A stretch of DNA of 64,000 bases, taken from the NCBI GenBank assembly GCA_963854835.1, contig OY978530.1, positions 40,342,251-40,406,250 of the forward strand, read 5' to 3'. The translations under genes were made by a program, and so were the position numbers. Origin of the DNA: Megamerina dolium (taxonomy: Eukaryota > Arthropoda > Insecta > Diptera > Megamerinidae). This document shows positions 32,419-46,264 of this stretch, one piece after another. Position 1 is the stretch's first letter. Each line of letters opens with the position of its first letter. The notes under the pieces are model-generated. The model was not told the origin of the DNA. It did not search any database and worked only from the letters and a program-made list of their open reading frames with translations.

Positions 32419-34110
32419 CATCTCGACATCCACAAAGCGACATGGCTGTTTCCAGATCAACGTATAAGAAACCAAATTGATCATGTGGTGATTGACGGAA
32501 GGAATGCTTCCAGTGTGATGGACGTGAAATCGATCCGTGGTGCCAACATCAACTCGGATCACTACCTTGTTGCTAAGGTGCGCACACGTTCATGTGTCGC
32601 AAATAACAAGACAAATCCCACACATAGAAAGCTCGCCGTCAGTAAGCTGCGATCACCAGAGACAGCAGATGCATTTCCCACTCGACTATCGGATCTGCTT
32701 ATGCAGAACACTCCCCCTCTGGATAATATATGCGCACAGTGGACACATATATCCCACTCCATGACTACTGCTGCCGAGGAGGTAATCGGTTACTACCGGC
32801 CTCTGAGGAATGAGTGGTATGATCAGGAGTGTCGCGTCGCTACCGCAGAGAAAGACGCCGCCTACAGAAAAACCCTGAGTGCAGGCGCAACGCGAGCTGT
32901 TAACGAGTGGTACAGAGAGAAAAGGAGTGCAAAGAGGCGTCTTTTCAGGCGCAAAAAAAAGAGAACAAGAAAGACGCTAGTGTGAGGAGATAGAGATGTA
33001 TACCGACAAGAATGAGACTCCAAAACTCCTGCATCAATGCAAGACCCCTCAGTGGGCACAACTCCGTGTATTTCGGCTTCTTCAAAAAACTTTTTTTTCT
33101 CTATATTAATACCCTTACCCTCCACGGCTTACCTTAACCTTACCAGCAGTTCCGCTTTTGCAGCTGATCAAGACAGATTCCTCTCTATGGAAGAAATGTA
33201 TGAACACTAACCAGGTAAAGATGTTCCACCGCCCTACCACGATGAGGTCATAAAGGCCATTTCAAAGCTGAAAAACAACAAAGCTTCAGGTGCTGATAAG
33301 CTTCCTGTCGAGATGTTTAAGACCGGAGGTGCTGAGCTCATGCACAAGCTCATAAGCAAAATATGATCAGATGAAATCATGCCAGATACGAGGATGCTCA
33401 GTGTCATCTGTCCCGGATATAAGAAAGGAAACCTCAAAATTTCCGCTAACTACCGTGGTATAAATCTTCCTAAAATCATATACAAGGTCCTACAGAGCAT
33501 ACTATGTCAAAAATGACGCTCTGAAGAATGACGCTCTGTAACTCCTGTTGTGCGGTGATAACTGGGAAGGACCTCCCCCTCCGTTTAATACTGAAGGTGA
33601 TTAGTTATCGTGCGACTTCTTCAATCTTATTATGGAGAAAATAGTACGAGCTGCTGATCTACGACATAATGGCACTATCTTCAACAAAAGTGTCATGCTG
33701 TTAGCGTAAGCCAATGATATTGACATAATCGGCGTGAATATGTGAGCAGTCAGTGCAGCATTTTCATGGTTGGAAAGAGTCACTTTGAATTTGTCCTGCG
33801 GCGAAAGAAGGCAAGACGAAGTGCCTAGAGTCAAAAAACAAAGAGTCGCGGCATCTTGGACAACACCTCACTGTTCATAACTACGCTTTTGAAGTAGTGA
33901 AGGACTTTATCTATCTTGCAACCATCATTAACACCAGTAATGACATCATCCTTTAGATATTGCGACGGAACACTCTTGCTAACTGGTGCTACTTTGGGCT
34001 AAGTAAGCATTTGAGAAGTAGAGTCCTCTTTTGAGAAACGAAAACCACACTCCTTACATATGGCGCCGAAACCTGGACAATTTCCATCTGAGATGAGATA
34101 ATGCATCAAA
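32419..34110 (+). pseudogene. RTE fragment B (endonuclease end, linker, RT), unit 1
   Basis: The first 190 codons are open: LDIHKATWLFPDQRIRNQID, NSDHYLVAKVRT, and a linker with EEVIGYYRPLRNEWYDQECR and REKRSAKRRLFRR. A 200-bp unassigned stretch (33010-33215) follows. RT pieces then read DVPPPYHDEVIKAISKLKNN, ANYRGINLPKI and GTIFNKSVMLL, with the catalytic YADD changed to a stop-containing form near 33710. The RT has internal deletions (for example near 33520) and ends near 34110. Confidence 0.78.
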
Positions 34111-34199
34111 AGTTCAATATGTCAATATTTGTTAATATCAATGCGACCAAATACGTTCGATTCTAATGGCTCCAACATTTTGACCCCACTAAGATGTCC

Positions 34200-34319
34200 A
34201 TGCAACTACCACAATTGTTATTAATATGTAATATATAATATCAAGGTGGGCGAAAGAATGGGGTTTGAATGCGAACCAGAAAAAAAGTAACTCATATTGT
34301 TCTGCAAAAATCACAGAAC
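34200..34319 (+). pseudogene. Start of LOA LINE fragment, cut by the duplication joint, unit 1
   Basis: It encodes ISRWAKEWGLNANQKK and, in a shifted frame, LILFCKN, the region just after the RT catalytic box in LOA LINEs. In unit 1 it stops at 34319, where unit 2 begins; in unit 2 the same fragment carries on to about 45575. Confidence 0.7.
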
Positions 34320-34320
34320 G

Positions 34321-34781
34321 GAAATTAAAATAAAGAAAAAAGCGCAAGAAGAGAAATAAGCTTTTTTTGTTACAATATATATGCAAATATGTATATTAAC
34401 AAAACTATTTTTTTTTAGATGGCAAAAAACAAGTATCGGAAATCCTGGTGTACGGAGATAGGGCCGGAGATTTGCGTCGCACTAATCGCAATCTGCATAT
34501 ATATGCAGATATCTCAATTGAAATGTCCACTAAATTTACACCGAAGTTGCATTGTATTATTTTTTAATTTATTTAATAGCAATAGAATTTTTTCATTAAA
34601 TTGCTGTTGATTTTCTAAAAGTAGCAAAATCGCCAATAAAATTTTTCTTTTATCCATTTTAATTTGACTATTTTCAAAACTTCAAAATCAGATGTCTAAA
34701 TGCACAAAGCTGTCGTCTGTCACTGTGAATTTCTAATGTGCATTTGTGCTTCTTAATGCAAATTAATTTTGTTCGTCTGTC
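34321..34781. mobile_element. MITE, left-truncated by the duplication joint, unit 2
   Basis: This is the right 461 bases of the element at 23739-24410, with the right terminus (CGTCTGTC) and the right TAGGCTA (34782-34788) intact. The left terminus is absent because unit 2 starts inside the element. Confidence 0.8.
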
Positions 34782-34788
34782 TAGGCTA

Positions 34789-35857
34789 AAAGAAACTTTG
34801 ATACTAATTTAAAGATTAATGCGGTTTATAAACAATGGATCAGCGAGTTCAATTCCCACGGGAATATTCCAATCAGCTGTATTTATATGTTCAAAAGGTT
34901 GTTTAGCAGAAATAGATTTGGTTATCGCAAATTCGGAGCATCAACTATATTCTCCAATAGGAGACTTTACAATAGCGTATATAGCGTAATTTAAATTAGT
35001 ACGAATATAAGCAATACCTGAAACTTCCTGGTTTATTGTGTGTCGTTTAACTTGCAACCTCTTAGCAGTTTCTTCCGTAATAAAATTTAACTCAGAGCAT
35101 GAGTCCAGTAAAGCACGAGCAGGTTGCATTAATCCGAATTTATCCCTAATATAAACGAGAGCGGTTGATATTACTGCCCTTTCGACAAACGCGCGACGAT
35201 TGACACAGATGCATTATTTACCTGTTGATGTGAAATCGACGAAGATCTTGAAGAATGTGGCGATGACATTGGTTGCGATAAGTTTGATTCTTGCGAAGAC
35301 TGCTCTGCGTGAGCTAAAGTGGTAAAGATATGCAAATAAGTAAGTTGTGACAATGGCAACGAGATTGAGTTGGGAATTTAGATACTATGTGCCCCTTACT
35401 TAAAAAATTAATGCATGCTCCAGATTATTTTTATTTTTATAAAATCAAAGCATTGTACAACAGATAATGTAAAAATCGAAGAACAGTTGCATATGGTATG
35501 ATCTGCACTATTGGAATGTGAGCAACTCGACGTGGCGTTAAAAAGAGAAGTGGCAGTTTTTTTACACCATGTAATCTATTGTCTCGTTGATTCATAAGTA
35601 CATTCTCTATTTTAAGATTTTGTAGCATTCTTCCCACTATGATAATAATGTACATCGAATTCGAATCTGAATATATTTTAGATAAAACAATATGGATGAG
35701 GATTGAGTTAACCACATCACTTTCAGAACCCAGTGAAAGAGCGAACCTCGGAGAGCAGCAACTGTGTCTATTATGCTTAGTAGTTTTACGGCGTCAGAAG
35801 ATACCATTACAGTAATAGTAAACAGAGTAGTAATAAAATTCTGAAATATCAACAGAA
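34789..35857 (-). pseudogene. BEL-2 protease start and Gag, unit 2
   Basis: It matches 24418-25485. The protease motif ALLDSCSELNF (35129-34941) and the DUF1759-like helix (35852-35637) are unchanged apart from a Glu to Val change in the Gag frame (T to A at 35803). It has lost the rest of BEL-2, which exists only left of unit 1. Confidence 0.78.
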
Positions 35858-35862
35858 AGCAG

Positions 35863-36086
35863 TGGGTGCCGTAACTCAGTGCTTAGTGTTTTGGTCTTCG
35901 AAAAGATTTTTCTTTCGAACGATACCCACCTGTCGGAAACAATTGGCAATTCTTCCGGCAGTAACAATTTGCCATGAAAAAGCTTATAAAATAACTCTGT
36001 GACAAAGCTCAGAAAAAGTGACGTAAAGTGAGTAATGGAAGAGAAAGAGAAGCTCGGCCAATGAGCACTTTGTGGCTTATAAGGCT
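35863..36086 (+). mobile_element. tRNA-derived SINE, internally deleted, unit 2
   Basis: Same structure and same internal deletions as 25491-25714. A small change (ACGATACCC for AATATACCC near 35920) separates the two. Confidence 0.82.
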
Positions 36087-36146
<60 letters not shown>

Positions 36147-36153
36147 TATACAA

Positions 36154-36221
<68 letters not shown>
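36087..36221. repeat. (TA)n microsatellite, unit 2
   Basis: TA repeats with CATA interruptions, shorter by 48 bases than 25715-25897. The difference lies within the uninterrupted part of the array. Confidence 0.98.
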
Positions 36222-36225
<4 letters not shown>

Positions 36226-36919
36226 GTATATATATTTCTTTGACTTCATATCATTGCTTGCGGCTGAGATCGCGTACAGAACAATTTATTTACTTGACGT
36301 AAATTGCATACTATATTTCGTCTCGTTACGCTACATTTTCGTTGCTTATCTCCTTACTTCAAACTCTGTGTGCACTTTACTCCAAGATCTCTTTAGAAGA
36401 GTTAAAGAAACTGCGCCCTAGTACAAGGAAAAGTATCACGCGCATTAAAAAAAACATTGAAGCGAGTGTGCGAGGAGAAGGGAAAATTAGAAAATTAGGG
36501 CAGATATTCTGAATATCGAACCACCTACGCAACTGTCTCCAAGGGCGAGCATTAGAAAGCGTCAATGCTTTCCATGTTACTAATGAAAATTACCCTAAGG
36601 CCTTAGAGAGACTCAACGCACATTATGACAATGCTACACTAATATTCCTTGAAAATATTACCTCGCTTTTCGAATTGCTTTCAGTTTCCAAGTCAAGTGG
36701 TCATCAATTGCGAAGTCTCGTAGACAGTCCTTCAGCCATATATGGTTCTCTTCTGTCCTTGGGCACAGAAAAGGAAATTTCGCAAGCTATGCTTAGTTTT
36801 ACAAAAGACTGACGAACATACTAATCGGAAGTGAAAAGAATCCTTAGATTTTAAGAAACTACCATCTTGAGAAGACTGTACGAACATTTTAGAGAGACAT
36901 TGCCAATATCCCGAATCAC

Positions 36920-38293
36920 TTGATAGCCATCAGAATCCTGTTATGGAAAGCAACAACAGTGGTAAAATTTTCAAGCCTAAAAGCAACAAAGAGCTATTCA
37001 TTCGCTTGCTCCAATTCGCAATGCTTATTTTGCTCCAGCTCCAGTCACAAAATTCACGCTTGTGAACGTTTCAAAGCTCTTGAAATTATTCAACGTTTTG
37101 AGCACGTAAAGGAGCTCAATCTTTACCTTAACTGTCTCACCAAGGGACATCAACTTTCGACTTGCCCATTATTACATAGATACAAATTTTGCACCCGTCA
37201 GCATTATTGGCTGATTTATCGTAATGCTCCTGCGGTATCAGCAGAAACATTAACATGCGCTATGCCACTATCGCCATCAATGCCAATTTTACCATCTACT
37301 TCAAGAGATGCCGCTGCCAGAGATGCCGCTGTACATACGCACATAAATAACTCTTCAATGGATCATATAAATCTCGCCACAGCTATGATACTTGTTCGTG
37401 ACGCTTCAGGTGGTTACAGGCTGGACAGAGCTGTATTGGATTCTAGCTCGCAAGAGAATTTTATCACTGATGATTTTTCTCAAAGGCTTCAACTACCCAG
37501 AGGGAAACACAACATTACTATTTACAGTATTGGAAATACACCAGCCAACATCAAGTATAAAACTTCAACCACTATAAAATCACGATCTACTGGGTTTGAA
37601 CTTTCTTTAACCTTCTGTGTCACTTCGAACATTGCTTATCAACCAGAAGTAGAAATAGACATCTCGTCTTGGAATATTCCAAAGAACACTGATCTCGCTG
37701 ATGACGAATTCTACAAATCGAAACTTGTTGATTTACTTATAGGAACAGAAAGCTTTTTCAGCTTCCTCTCAGTTGCCCAGATTAGACTTGGCGACAACTT
37801 GCCTGTTTTGCCGAAAACGCTATTAGGTTGGGTTGTATCGGGTCAATTTCAGAGGCAACCTAACGCGCAAACCTCTACATGTTTGCTAACATGCGACGAC
37901 TCATTGGACGAAAAATTGGAACGCTTCTGGAAAATAGAAGAAATTTCTAATACGCCAGATACTGAAATTCCTTCTTATCAGCTAAATACAGTGACTTACG
38001 GCATGGCTGCAGCACCATATTTAGCTGTGCGAAGCTTGATATACTTAGACGATCGATATGCTTTTCAATATGACATAGGCTCAAGAATATTTAAAACATC
38101 CTTCTACGTTGATGACCATATATGTGGCGCTGGTTCTCTGGCGATGCTTTCTCAAATTAAGCATGAAGTGACAAACTTTCTAAAACTAGGACAGTGGGAT
38201 TCCAGTCATGAGCAATATAGAAATGATAAGGCTCCAAAAAACTTGAACTTCGATACCTCAATCACAAGTGCTCTTGAGCTTAACTGGCACTAA
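36920..38293 (+). pseudogene. BEL-3 zinc knuckle, protease and partial RT, unit 2
   Basis: The 457-codon frame is preserved with one coding difference noticed from unit 1: Pro to Thr in QLS(P/T)CPLLH. The in-frame RT deletion and the YVDDH box are the same. The frame has stayed open in both copies, but the recent duplication is enough to explain that without selection. Confidence 0.85.
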
Positions 38294-38343
38294 AGTAAAG
38301 ACGCCCTTTTGTTTTCATTCAAATCAAAGTCGAAACTACCTAT

Positions 38344-39469
38344 AACTAACAAAATTACAAAGCGATAAATTCCTTACATTGCCTCCTCGCTTTTTGATCC
38401 ATTGGGACTTTTAGCTCCTGTTATTATATCGGCAAAAATAATTATCCAGGAATTGTGGCTTCTTAAGCTTGAATGGGATGAACCTGTTCCACAAAACATA
38501 TACTCTGCTTGGAATAATTTCATAAATATTTTATCAGAACTTTCGTCAATTTCCATTACAAGGTCACTTCAACTTTATGGATTTTGCGATTCATCTATAC
38601 GCGCATACGGTTGATGCATGTATACTCGAATGGTGGATAAGTACGGCAACATCAGTGTTCGTCTTCTCACAGCAAAGTCTAGAGTAGCACCAATTAAAAA
38701 GCAAACGCTTCCGAAACTAGAACTTTGCGGTGCTTTACTCCTCGCTCGCCTTGTTGCAAAAATTAAACCAATATTTTGTAATCGTGTTTCTGATATGTAT
38801 CTTTGAATAGATTCGCAGATAGTGTTACACTGGCTAAAAACGCACTCAGCTACGCTTTCAGCATTCGTCGGGAATCGAGTATATGAAATTCAAGACCTCA
38901 CTGCCGATTTCCACTGGAGACACGTCACAACGCACTGCAATGCAGCCGACATTGTATCTAGAGGCAGCTCTGTTGATGAACTTTGTAAATCTATATGGTA
39001 CACCGGCCCACAGTTTCTCTATGAAGACATACAAAATTGGCCTAAAGGTAACTGTAGCGAAATAGACATGGAAGTAGTTGAAAAGGAAAAGCGAAAGGCA
39101 GCGTTCAAGATGATTGTAGTAACAAATAGCGTAATTGATGTTATTGGCATATGTAGTTCATATTCACATAGCGTTCGTCTCATTGCTTGGATGTTTCGTT
39201 TTTACACGAATTTACGCAAGCCTTCGCAAAATAAACAACAACTAAAACCTCTTTCCCCTCAGGAGTTCCAACATGCTGTACGATGCATCGTACGTAAAAG
39301 TCGGTGGGCGCCGCGAATTAGCTGACTTACCAGAAAACCGCAAGCATCCAATTCTACTACCTCGCAAGTGCGAATTCGTCAAGCGATACGTTCGTCATTT
39401 GCATCTCAAAAATTATCACGCTGGTCCTAAAGCATTAGTTGCTTTGATTCGCTTCGAATTTTCTTAATT
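38344..39469 (+). pseudogene. BEL-3 RNase H and integrase N-terminus, unit 2
   Basis: Matches 28020-29145, with an Ala-Leu to Ala-Val change at 39286 in the frame ending WAPRIS. The stops near 38610 and 38803 are shared with unit 1. Confidence 0.82.
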
Positions 39470-39834
<365 letters not shown>

Positions 39835-39927
39835 TGGGTGCCGTAGCTCAGTGGTTAGTGTGTTCGCCTTCTGATCTGTAGGTCGTGGGTTCAATCCCCG
39901 GCTGATGCATAACAAATTTAATATCGA
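39835..39927 (+). mobile_element. SINE head with A and B boxes, unit 2
   Basis: Copy of 29527-29619. It has GCCGTAG where unit 1 has GCTGTAG, and GCCGTAG is the form found in the other SINE copies. The change in unit 1 is therefore probably the derived one. Confidence 0.85.
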
Positions 39928-41602
39928 TTTACAATTTTTTTTGGGCTAAACTTAGAATTACATAAATTTTTATCTAAAGTTTGCAACATTGGGTGTTCGT
40001 CAAAGGTTTGCAACACTTTTTGTGAAAACAGCTGATTATGCAATACATGTCAGGTGGAAAATAGCGCGCAATTGCAGCAGAATTATTAAAGCGATAAAAT
40101 AAATTTCAGCCAAAAATGTCTGACGACGATGGCCTTGTACTTGATCGAAGCGAGAAAGTTGTTTAGTATACAGAAAATTATAATTTTGGAAAAATTATAG
40201 GGAAAGTCCGAAAAACTGTTCGGATGTTTCGAAAATCACCGACTAAAAATGAAATTTTGCAGCGTTATGTTAAACTGCAGCACAACAAAGAGCTGAAGCT
40301 TATTTTGAATTGTAAAACGAGGTGGAGTAGCATGTTAGACATGCTACAGAGATTTATTTTATTAGAAAACTGCATTAAAAAAGCAACAATTGATATTAAA
40401 ACCACTTCCTTGCTTGACGACGAATATCAAGTTATTAAAGAAGTAGCTTTCATTCTTCAACCAATTAAAGTTACCATCGAAGCTTTATGCTCTCGTAAAA
40501 TGGATTTATACAAATGCGATGTAGCATTAAATTTTATGCTCGATGAAATAAAAAAAAAGAAATCTAATTTGAGCAATTATTTGTTTAGCAAACTTGTTGA
40601 AAGAATCAAGCATCGAAGAACAATTCTCTCAGACGTTTACTCTTTTTTAACTAATCCAAATAATATTATTAATACATATTATATATGACTTTTCTGAAAC
40701 TCCATCTTTGATTAACATTAAAAAAGAGCTTAAAAGCATACTCCTTAAAATAGATAATCAGCTTTATTGCGAAATAACTGATAATGAGAATATTGACGAA
40801 ACTGAGGAAAACGAGATAGTAAACTTAAAAGATAAATTGAGTCAAGTTTTAAATAGCAGCTCGCAAACTATGCTTAATAAAAAAACGTATACTATATCAG
40901 AAGCGTTAGATACAGAAATCGATATATTTTCGAGAGGTGGCGATAGAGGCTTTTATCTGCAGAAAGCATATGATTTTTTATCCACAATCCAACCGACAAG
41001 TGTTGAAGCAGAAAGATGCTTCTCATCTGCAGGATTTATCTGCAACAAATTTAGATCGAGATTAGAGGACAATACTCTTAATGCTCTAATATGTTTAAGA
41101 TCTCATTTTAATCAAAATAAGGAGTAAGCTTTCAGATTCTTGAATATTCTTTTTATATGTTTTTTAAACTTATCAGGTCAGATGTACGAGTTTTATATTT
41201 TTTTACTTGTACGTGATATTTTCGTTACTTATTTATATTATAGCATGTAATGCTTTTACCTGTCGATCTCAAACGGTGATTTAAATCAACTTAATATAAG
41301 TAGCTACTTCTGTACCAAATATATTTGTACTTTTGTTTATTTTGTTTTTTTGTGTTCATTAATAAAATAAATCTATTGCTTTAATAAATGTATGAATTGT
41401 TAAACAAATGTACATAACAAATGTCGTTTTCATGTTATACTTATTTAATAGGTGAATACAAATGTTTTACACTTTTTTTTGGGAACAAATTTTTAAGAAA
41501 TCAAAAAGGTGTAAATCCCGAAATATCCCGGGATCCCGGGATTATCATTTTCAAGTCCCGAAAATCCCGGGATCAGTGAAAACCCGAAAATTGCAATCCC
41601 TA
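39928..41602 (+). mobile_element. hAT transposon remnant, unit 2
   Basis: Copy of 29620-31293, with the right terminus and CCCGGGAT subrepeats retained (41510-41602) and no left terminus. Confidence 0.62.
40116..41127 (+). pseudogene. hAT transposase remnant, unit 2
   Basis: Identical in structure to 29807-30818, with the same N-terminal deletion and the same stop between the two C-terminal pieces (40686-40688). The residual dimerisation domain (SVEAERCFSSAGF) is unchanged. Confidence 0.82.
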
Positions 41603-41603
41603 A

Positions 41604-41718
<115 letters not shown>

Positions 41719-41802
41719 GTCCGCTGCGACTCTTCGTGCATATGGCCATTCTGTTGATGACATTTTTCATCACATTTTCGCATTTCCCCAAACTGTCATT
41801 CG

Positions 41803-41993
41803 TTGCGGATTGAGAGGTTGTTCGACCATTTCTCTTGGATTTTCGAACCCCAGACGCGACAGTTTTGCTTATTCACATATTTAGACAGATGAAAATGAGC
41901 CTCATCAATTAAAATAATTTTGTTTGGGAAATCATGTTCTTCTTTTTCACTATTTCAATGCATTGTGCGAGAGTGTATCGATCCATATATGAT
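41803..41993 (-). pseudogene. DD41D mariner transposase fragment, unit 2
   Basis: Copy of 31490-31680 with the same fusion of the N-terminal helix to the first catalytic Asp region. One substitution (A to T near 41937) alters the joint. Confidence 0.7.
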
Positions 41994-42152
41994 AACCTCT
42001 AATTTGACTGACAGTTGTTCGTTGGCACCTGAAAATATAGTGGGAAAGTCAAAATAACTGCTCTTGTTGAAATATTTTTTATATTTTTACATTCCGTGGA
42101 ACAAAGCTGTTCCATGGACGGACGTTTCTCCGCCATTTAATAAAAAACGGGG

Positions 42153-42668
42153 TTATTATGGAGATAATAATACGAGCTACTGATTTACGACATAATGGCA
42201 CTAGCTTCAACAAAAGTGTCATGTTGTTGGCGTGTGCCGATGACATTGACTAATCGGCATGAACACGCGAGCAGTCTATGCAGCATTTTCATGGTTGGAA
42301 AGCGTCACTTTGAATTTGTCTTACGGCGAATGAAGGCAAGACGAAGTGCCTAGAGTCAACAAACAAAGAGTCGCGGCATCTTGGACAGCACCTCACTGTT
42401 GATAACTACGCTTTTGAAGTAGTGAAGGACTTTATCTATCTTGCAACCATCATTAACACCAGTAATGACATCATCCTTTAGATGTTGCGACGGATCACTC
42501 TTGCTAACTGGTGCTACTTTGGGCTAAGTACGCAATTGAGAAGTAGAGTCCTCTTTCGAGAAACGAAAACCACACGCTACAAGTCTATCACTATGCCTGT
42601 CCTTACATATGGCGCCGAAGCTTGGACAATTTCCAGCACATTAAAATATGTGTTATATTCGGAACCAT
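42153..42668 (+). pseudogene. RTE fragment A, unit 2, with 63-bp deletion
   Basis: Copy of 31840-32418 lacking the 63 bases after TTTCCA near 42633. The reading runs TYGAEAWTISS and then into TLKYVLYSE. The deleted piece encoded the LDERMLGIFKT region. Whether unit 2 lost it or unit 1 kept an older state is settled by RTE-1 and RTE-2, which both have the ERMLG segment, so unit 2 is deleted. Confidence 0.8.
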
Positions 42669-44360
42669 CATCTCGACATCCACAAAGCGACATGGCTGTT
42701 TCCAGATCAACGTATAAGAAACCAAATTGATCATGTGGTGATTGACGGAAGGAATGCTTCCAGTGTGATGGACGTGAAATCGATCCGTGGTGCCAACATC
42801 AACTCGGATCACTACCTTGTTGCTAAGGTGCGCACACGTTCATGTGTCGCAAATAACAAGACAAATCCCACACATAGAAAGCTCGCCGTCAGTAAGCTGC
42901 GATCACCAGAGACAGCAGATGCATTTCCCACTCGACTATCGGATCTGCTTATGCAGAACACTCCCCCTCTGGATAATATATGCGCACAGTGGACACATAT
43001 ATCCCACTCCATGACTACTGCTGCCGAGGAGGTAATCGGTTACTACCGGCCTCTGAGGAATGAGTGGTATGATCAGGAGTGTCGCGTCGCTACCGCAGAG
43101 AAAGACGCCGCCTACAGAAAAACCCTGAGTGCAGGCGCAACGCGAGCTGTTAACGAGTGGTACAGAGAGAAAAGGAGTGCAAAGAGGCGTCTTTTCAGGC
43201 GCAAAAAAAAGAGAACAAGAAAGACGCTAGTGTGAGGAGATAGAGATGTATACCGACAAGAATGAGACTCCAAAACTCCTGCATCAATGCAAGACCCCTC
43301 AGTGGGCACAACTCCGTGTATTTCGGCTTCTTCAAAAAACTTTTTTTTCTCTATATTAATACCCTTACCCTCCACGGCTTACCTTAACCTTACCAGCAGT
43401 TCCGCTTTTGCAGCTGATCAAGACAGATTCCTCTCTATGGAAGAAATGTATGAACACTAACCAGGTAAAGATGTTCCACCGCCCTACCACGATGAGGTCA
43501 TAAAGGCCATTTCAAAGCTGAAAAACAACAAAGCTTCAGGTGCTGATAAGCTTCCTGTCGAGATGTTTAAGACCGGAGGTGCTGAGCTCATGCACAAGCT
43601 CATAAGCAAAATATGATCAGATGAAATCATGCCAGATACGAGGATGCTCAGTGTCATCTGTCCCGGATATAAGAAAGGAAACCTCAAAATTTCCGCTAAC
43701 TACCGTGGTATAAATCTTCCTAAAATCATATACAAGGTCCTACAGAGCATACTATGTCAAAAATGACGCTCTGAAGAATGACGCTCTGTAACTCCTGTTG
43801 TGCGGTGATAACTGGGAAGGACCTCCCCCTCCGTTTAATACTGAAGGTGATTAGTTATCGTGCGACTTCTTCAATCTTATTATGGAGAAAATAGTACGAG
43901 CTGCTGATCTACGACATAATGGCACTATCTTCAACAAAAGTGTCATGCTGTTAGCGTAAGCCAATGATATTGACATAATCGGCGTGAATATGTGAGCAGT
44001 CAGTGCAGCATTTTCATGGTTGGAAAGAGTCACTTTGAATTTGTCCTGCGGCGAAAGAAGGCAAGACGAAGTGCCTAGAGTCAAAAAACAAAGAGTCGCG
44101 GCATCTTGGACAACACCTCACTGTTCATAACTACGCTTTTGAAGTAGTGAAGGACTTTATCTATCTTGCAACCATCATTAACACCAGTAATGACATCATC
44201 CTTTAGATATTGCGACGGAAAACTCTTGCTAACTGGTGCTACTTTGGGCTAAGTAAGCATTTGAGAAGTAGAGTCCTCTTTTGAGAAACGAAAACCACAC
44301 TCCTTACATATGGCGCCGAAACCTGGACAATTTCCATCTGAGATGAGATAATGCATCAAA
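42669..44360 (+). pseudogene. RTE fragment B, unit 2
   Basis: Copy of 32419-34110 with the same open 190-codon endonuclease/linker region (42648-43235) and the same RT deletions. The reading ends near 44360. Confidence 0.78.
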
Positions 44361-44449
44361 AGTTCAATATGTCAATATTTGTTAATATCAATGCGACCAA
44401 ATACGTTCGATTCTAATGGCTCCAACATTTTGACCCCACTAAGATGTCC

Positions 44450-45575
44450 ATGCAACTACCACAATTGTTATTAATATGTAATATATAATATCAAGGTGGG
44501 CGAAAGAATGGGGTTTGAATGCGAACCAGAAAAAAAGTAACTCATATTGTTCTGCAAAAATCACAGAACCCCGGCAATAACTGCATTCAATCTGGAGGGC
44601 GTTCTACTTGCTCTGAGCAATTAGATTCACTATCTAGAAGTATTTCTAGACTGAAAATTAAACTGGAAGAAAATATTTTGCAAAAGGTTTTAAGGACTTG
44701 AATCTGAAATCAACCTGCTTGTTATAAAAAGCAGTCATAAGACCGATACTCTTTACGGCGTATTATCCTGGTGGACTGCACTGTTCAAATCTACGGTTTA
44801 CCTTAAACCGCTCGAAAGATACAAAGACCGAAAAGCATTCTCATAATAGGGTATCTCCAGACAACATCTACGTTGGCACTTGAAGTGATTCTACATTTGG
44901 CCCCAATAGCCTTAGCCAATAGCCTTTAGCCTTACGGCTAAGGCCCTATACTCATGGGCGCCAAGACACTCTGGAGACGCTAGCATCTTAAATTACTTTC
45001 ATAGCGAAGTAAACCTTTGCTCTGTCAAACCAGAATATTCATTTATTAAATAGTTTCAAACTTCCTTCCCTGACAGAAGAATCTGGGAGGAAGAAAGATT
45101 TTTTCACAATTACATGCACTTTTTACAGACAGCTCCAAGTTGTATTGGTAAGTTTAGCCTGCCTGATCCCTGAAGTGTGTTTCAGGCAAAGCGAAGAAAA
45201 TAAATAATTAGGAGTCCCAATTCCGATATCTAAACTCAAACTAGAAGAAACCACTTACTCAGCCTTCAAAGGAAGATGGACTGAATCTCCCATCTGTAGG
45301 ACGGCGAAGTTGCTCTGATCCCAACTCAGTAGATAACAATCTAAAAATCTTATTGACCTCAGGTAGGAAAACACTTAAACTATTGTAGGAGTGGTCTCAT
45401 AGAACCACATGCTGGTAGGATGGGTTTTGGCCACCTCATGCATGACTTCTATTTTTGCTGCAAGGATGAGGAAGACCTTGAAACCGTCATTTATCTATTA
45501 TGCAATTGCCATGCACTATGCAAAATACGAAAATTATCACAAATGCTGAAATCTAATTGATGTAAACATATGATA
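44450..45575 (+). pseudogene. LOA-type LINE 3' half (RT end, RNase H region, C-terminus)
   Basis: The reading starts with ISRWAKEWGLNANQKK, then LILFCKNHRTPAITAFNLEG and VLLALS. Further on are KAVIRPILFTAYYPGG (44730), ALEVILHLAPI (44880) and WEEERFFHNY (45090). It ends with a CRDEEET-like zinc-knuckle remnant (RMRKTLKPSFIYYAIAMHYA region, 45470-45530). Stops are frequent. This copy crosses the right edge of the duplication at 44569 without a break, so it marks the original right flank. It is a different LOA lineage from 48887-54507. Confidence 0.7.
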
Positions 45576-46264
45576 CATAGTACTTTAGCACTTATAAATT
45601 GTTTCGTAAGATAAATTTAATAAATAAAAATAAATTTAAAATTTTGATTCTAAAGCACCACCCTATTAAACAATGATTTTAGAGAACTCAGAGGGAAAAT
45701 GTAGGGGAGATTCCCCTGTTGTGCAGCAGGTTTTGTTTTTTGACCATAACTTTTGATCCAGTATCTAAGTTTGATCATTGAGGTCTCGTTTTAAAGCTGA
45801 AGTCAACACTTTTTTGTTAGATAGAGTACATTGATTTCGTTTATAATAGAAAAAATATATAAAATTTGCGGAAAATAACTTTTTGACAAAAAACAGTTTA
45901 TGAAACACTTTAAAAAATCTACTTGAAATGTAAAAATGTGAGGTATATCAATTGAAATTTAATATTTGCAATCACTAAATAATTGCACGAGTCTTAAAAA
46001 AGTTTACATGGAGTTAAATTTTTATAACACAACGCCACAATAAAAAAAAGTAATATTATATAGATTCATCTAATGCAAATATATGAGTTCGAATCGGTCA
46101 GTGTCAGTCGGATTTTTGCCCTCACCCTTAGGATTCATTCTAACCCCGAAAACTTACAAAAATAACCGAAAAACACATTTTTTTTAGATTATAACTAAAT
46201 AGAGGATGATTTCGGATTTTCGACCCAAAATTCATATTACTTCACAGCGAGTTTTATCCTATTA
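45576..46264. other. Unassigned AT-rich stretch
   Basis: No frames or motifs are seen. It contains runs of A and T and the phrase GACCATAACTTTTGATCC, but nothing diagnostic of a known element. Confidence 0.4.

Larger units (their letters stand above)
36374..39469 (+). mobile_element. BEL/Pao retrotransposon (BEL-3), unit 2
   Basis: Same extent, deletions and stops as 26050-29145. Identical inactivating lesions in both units show that BEL-3 was already dead before the duplication. Confidence 0.88.
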
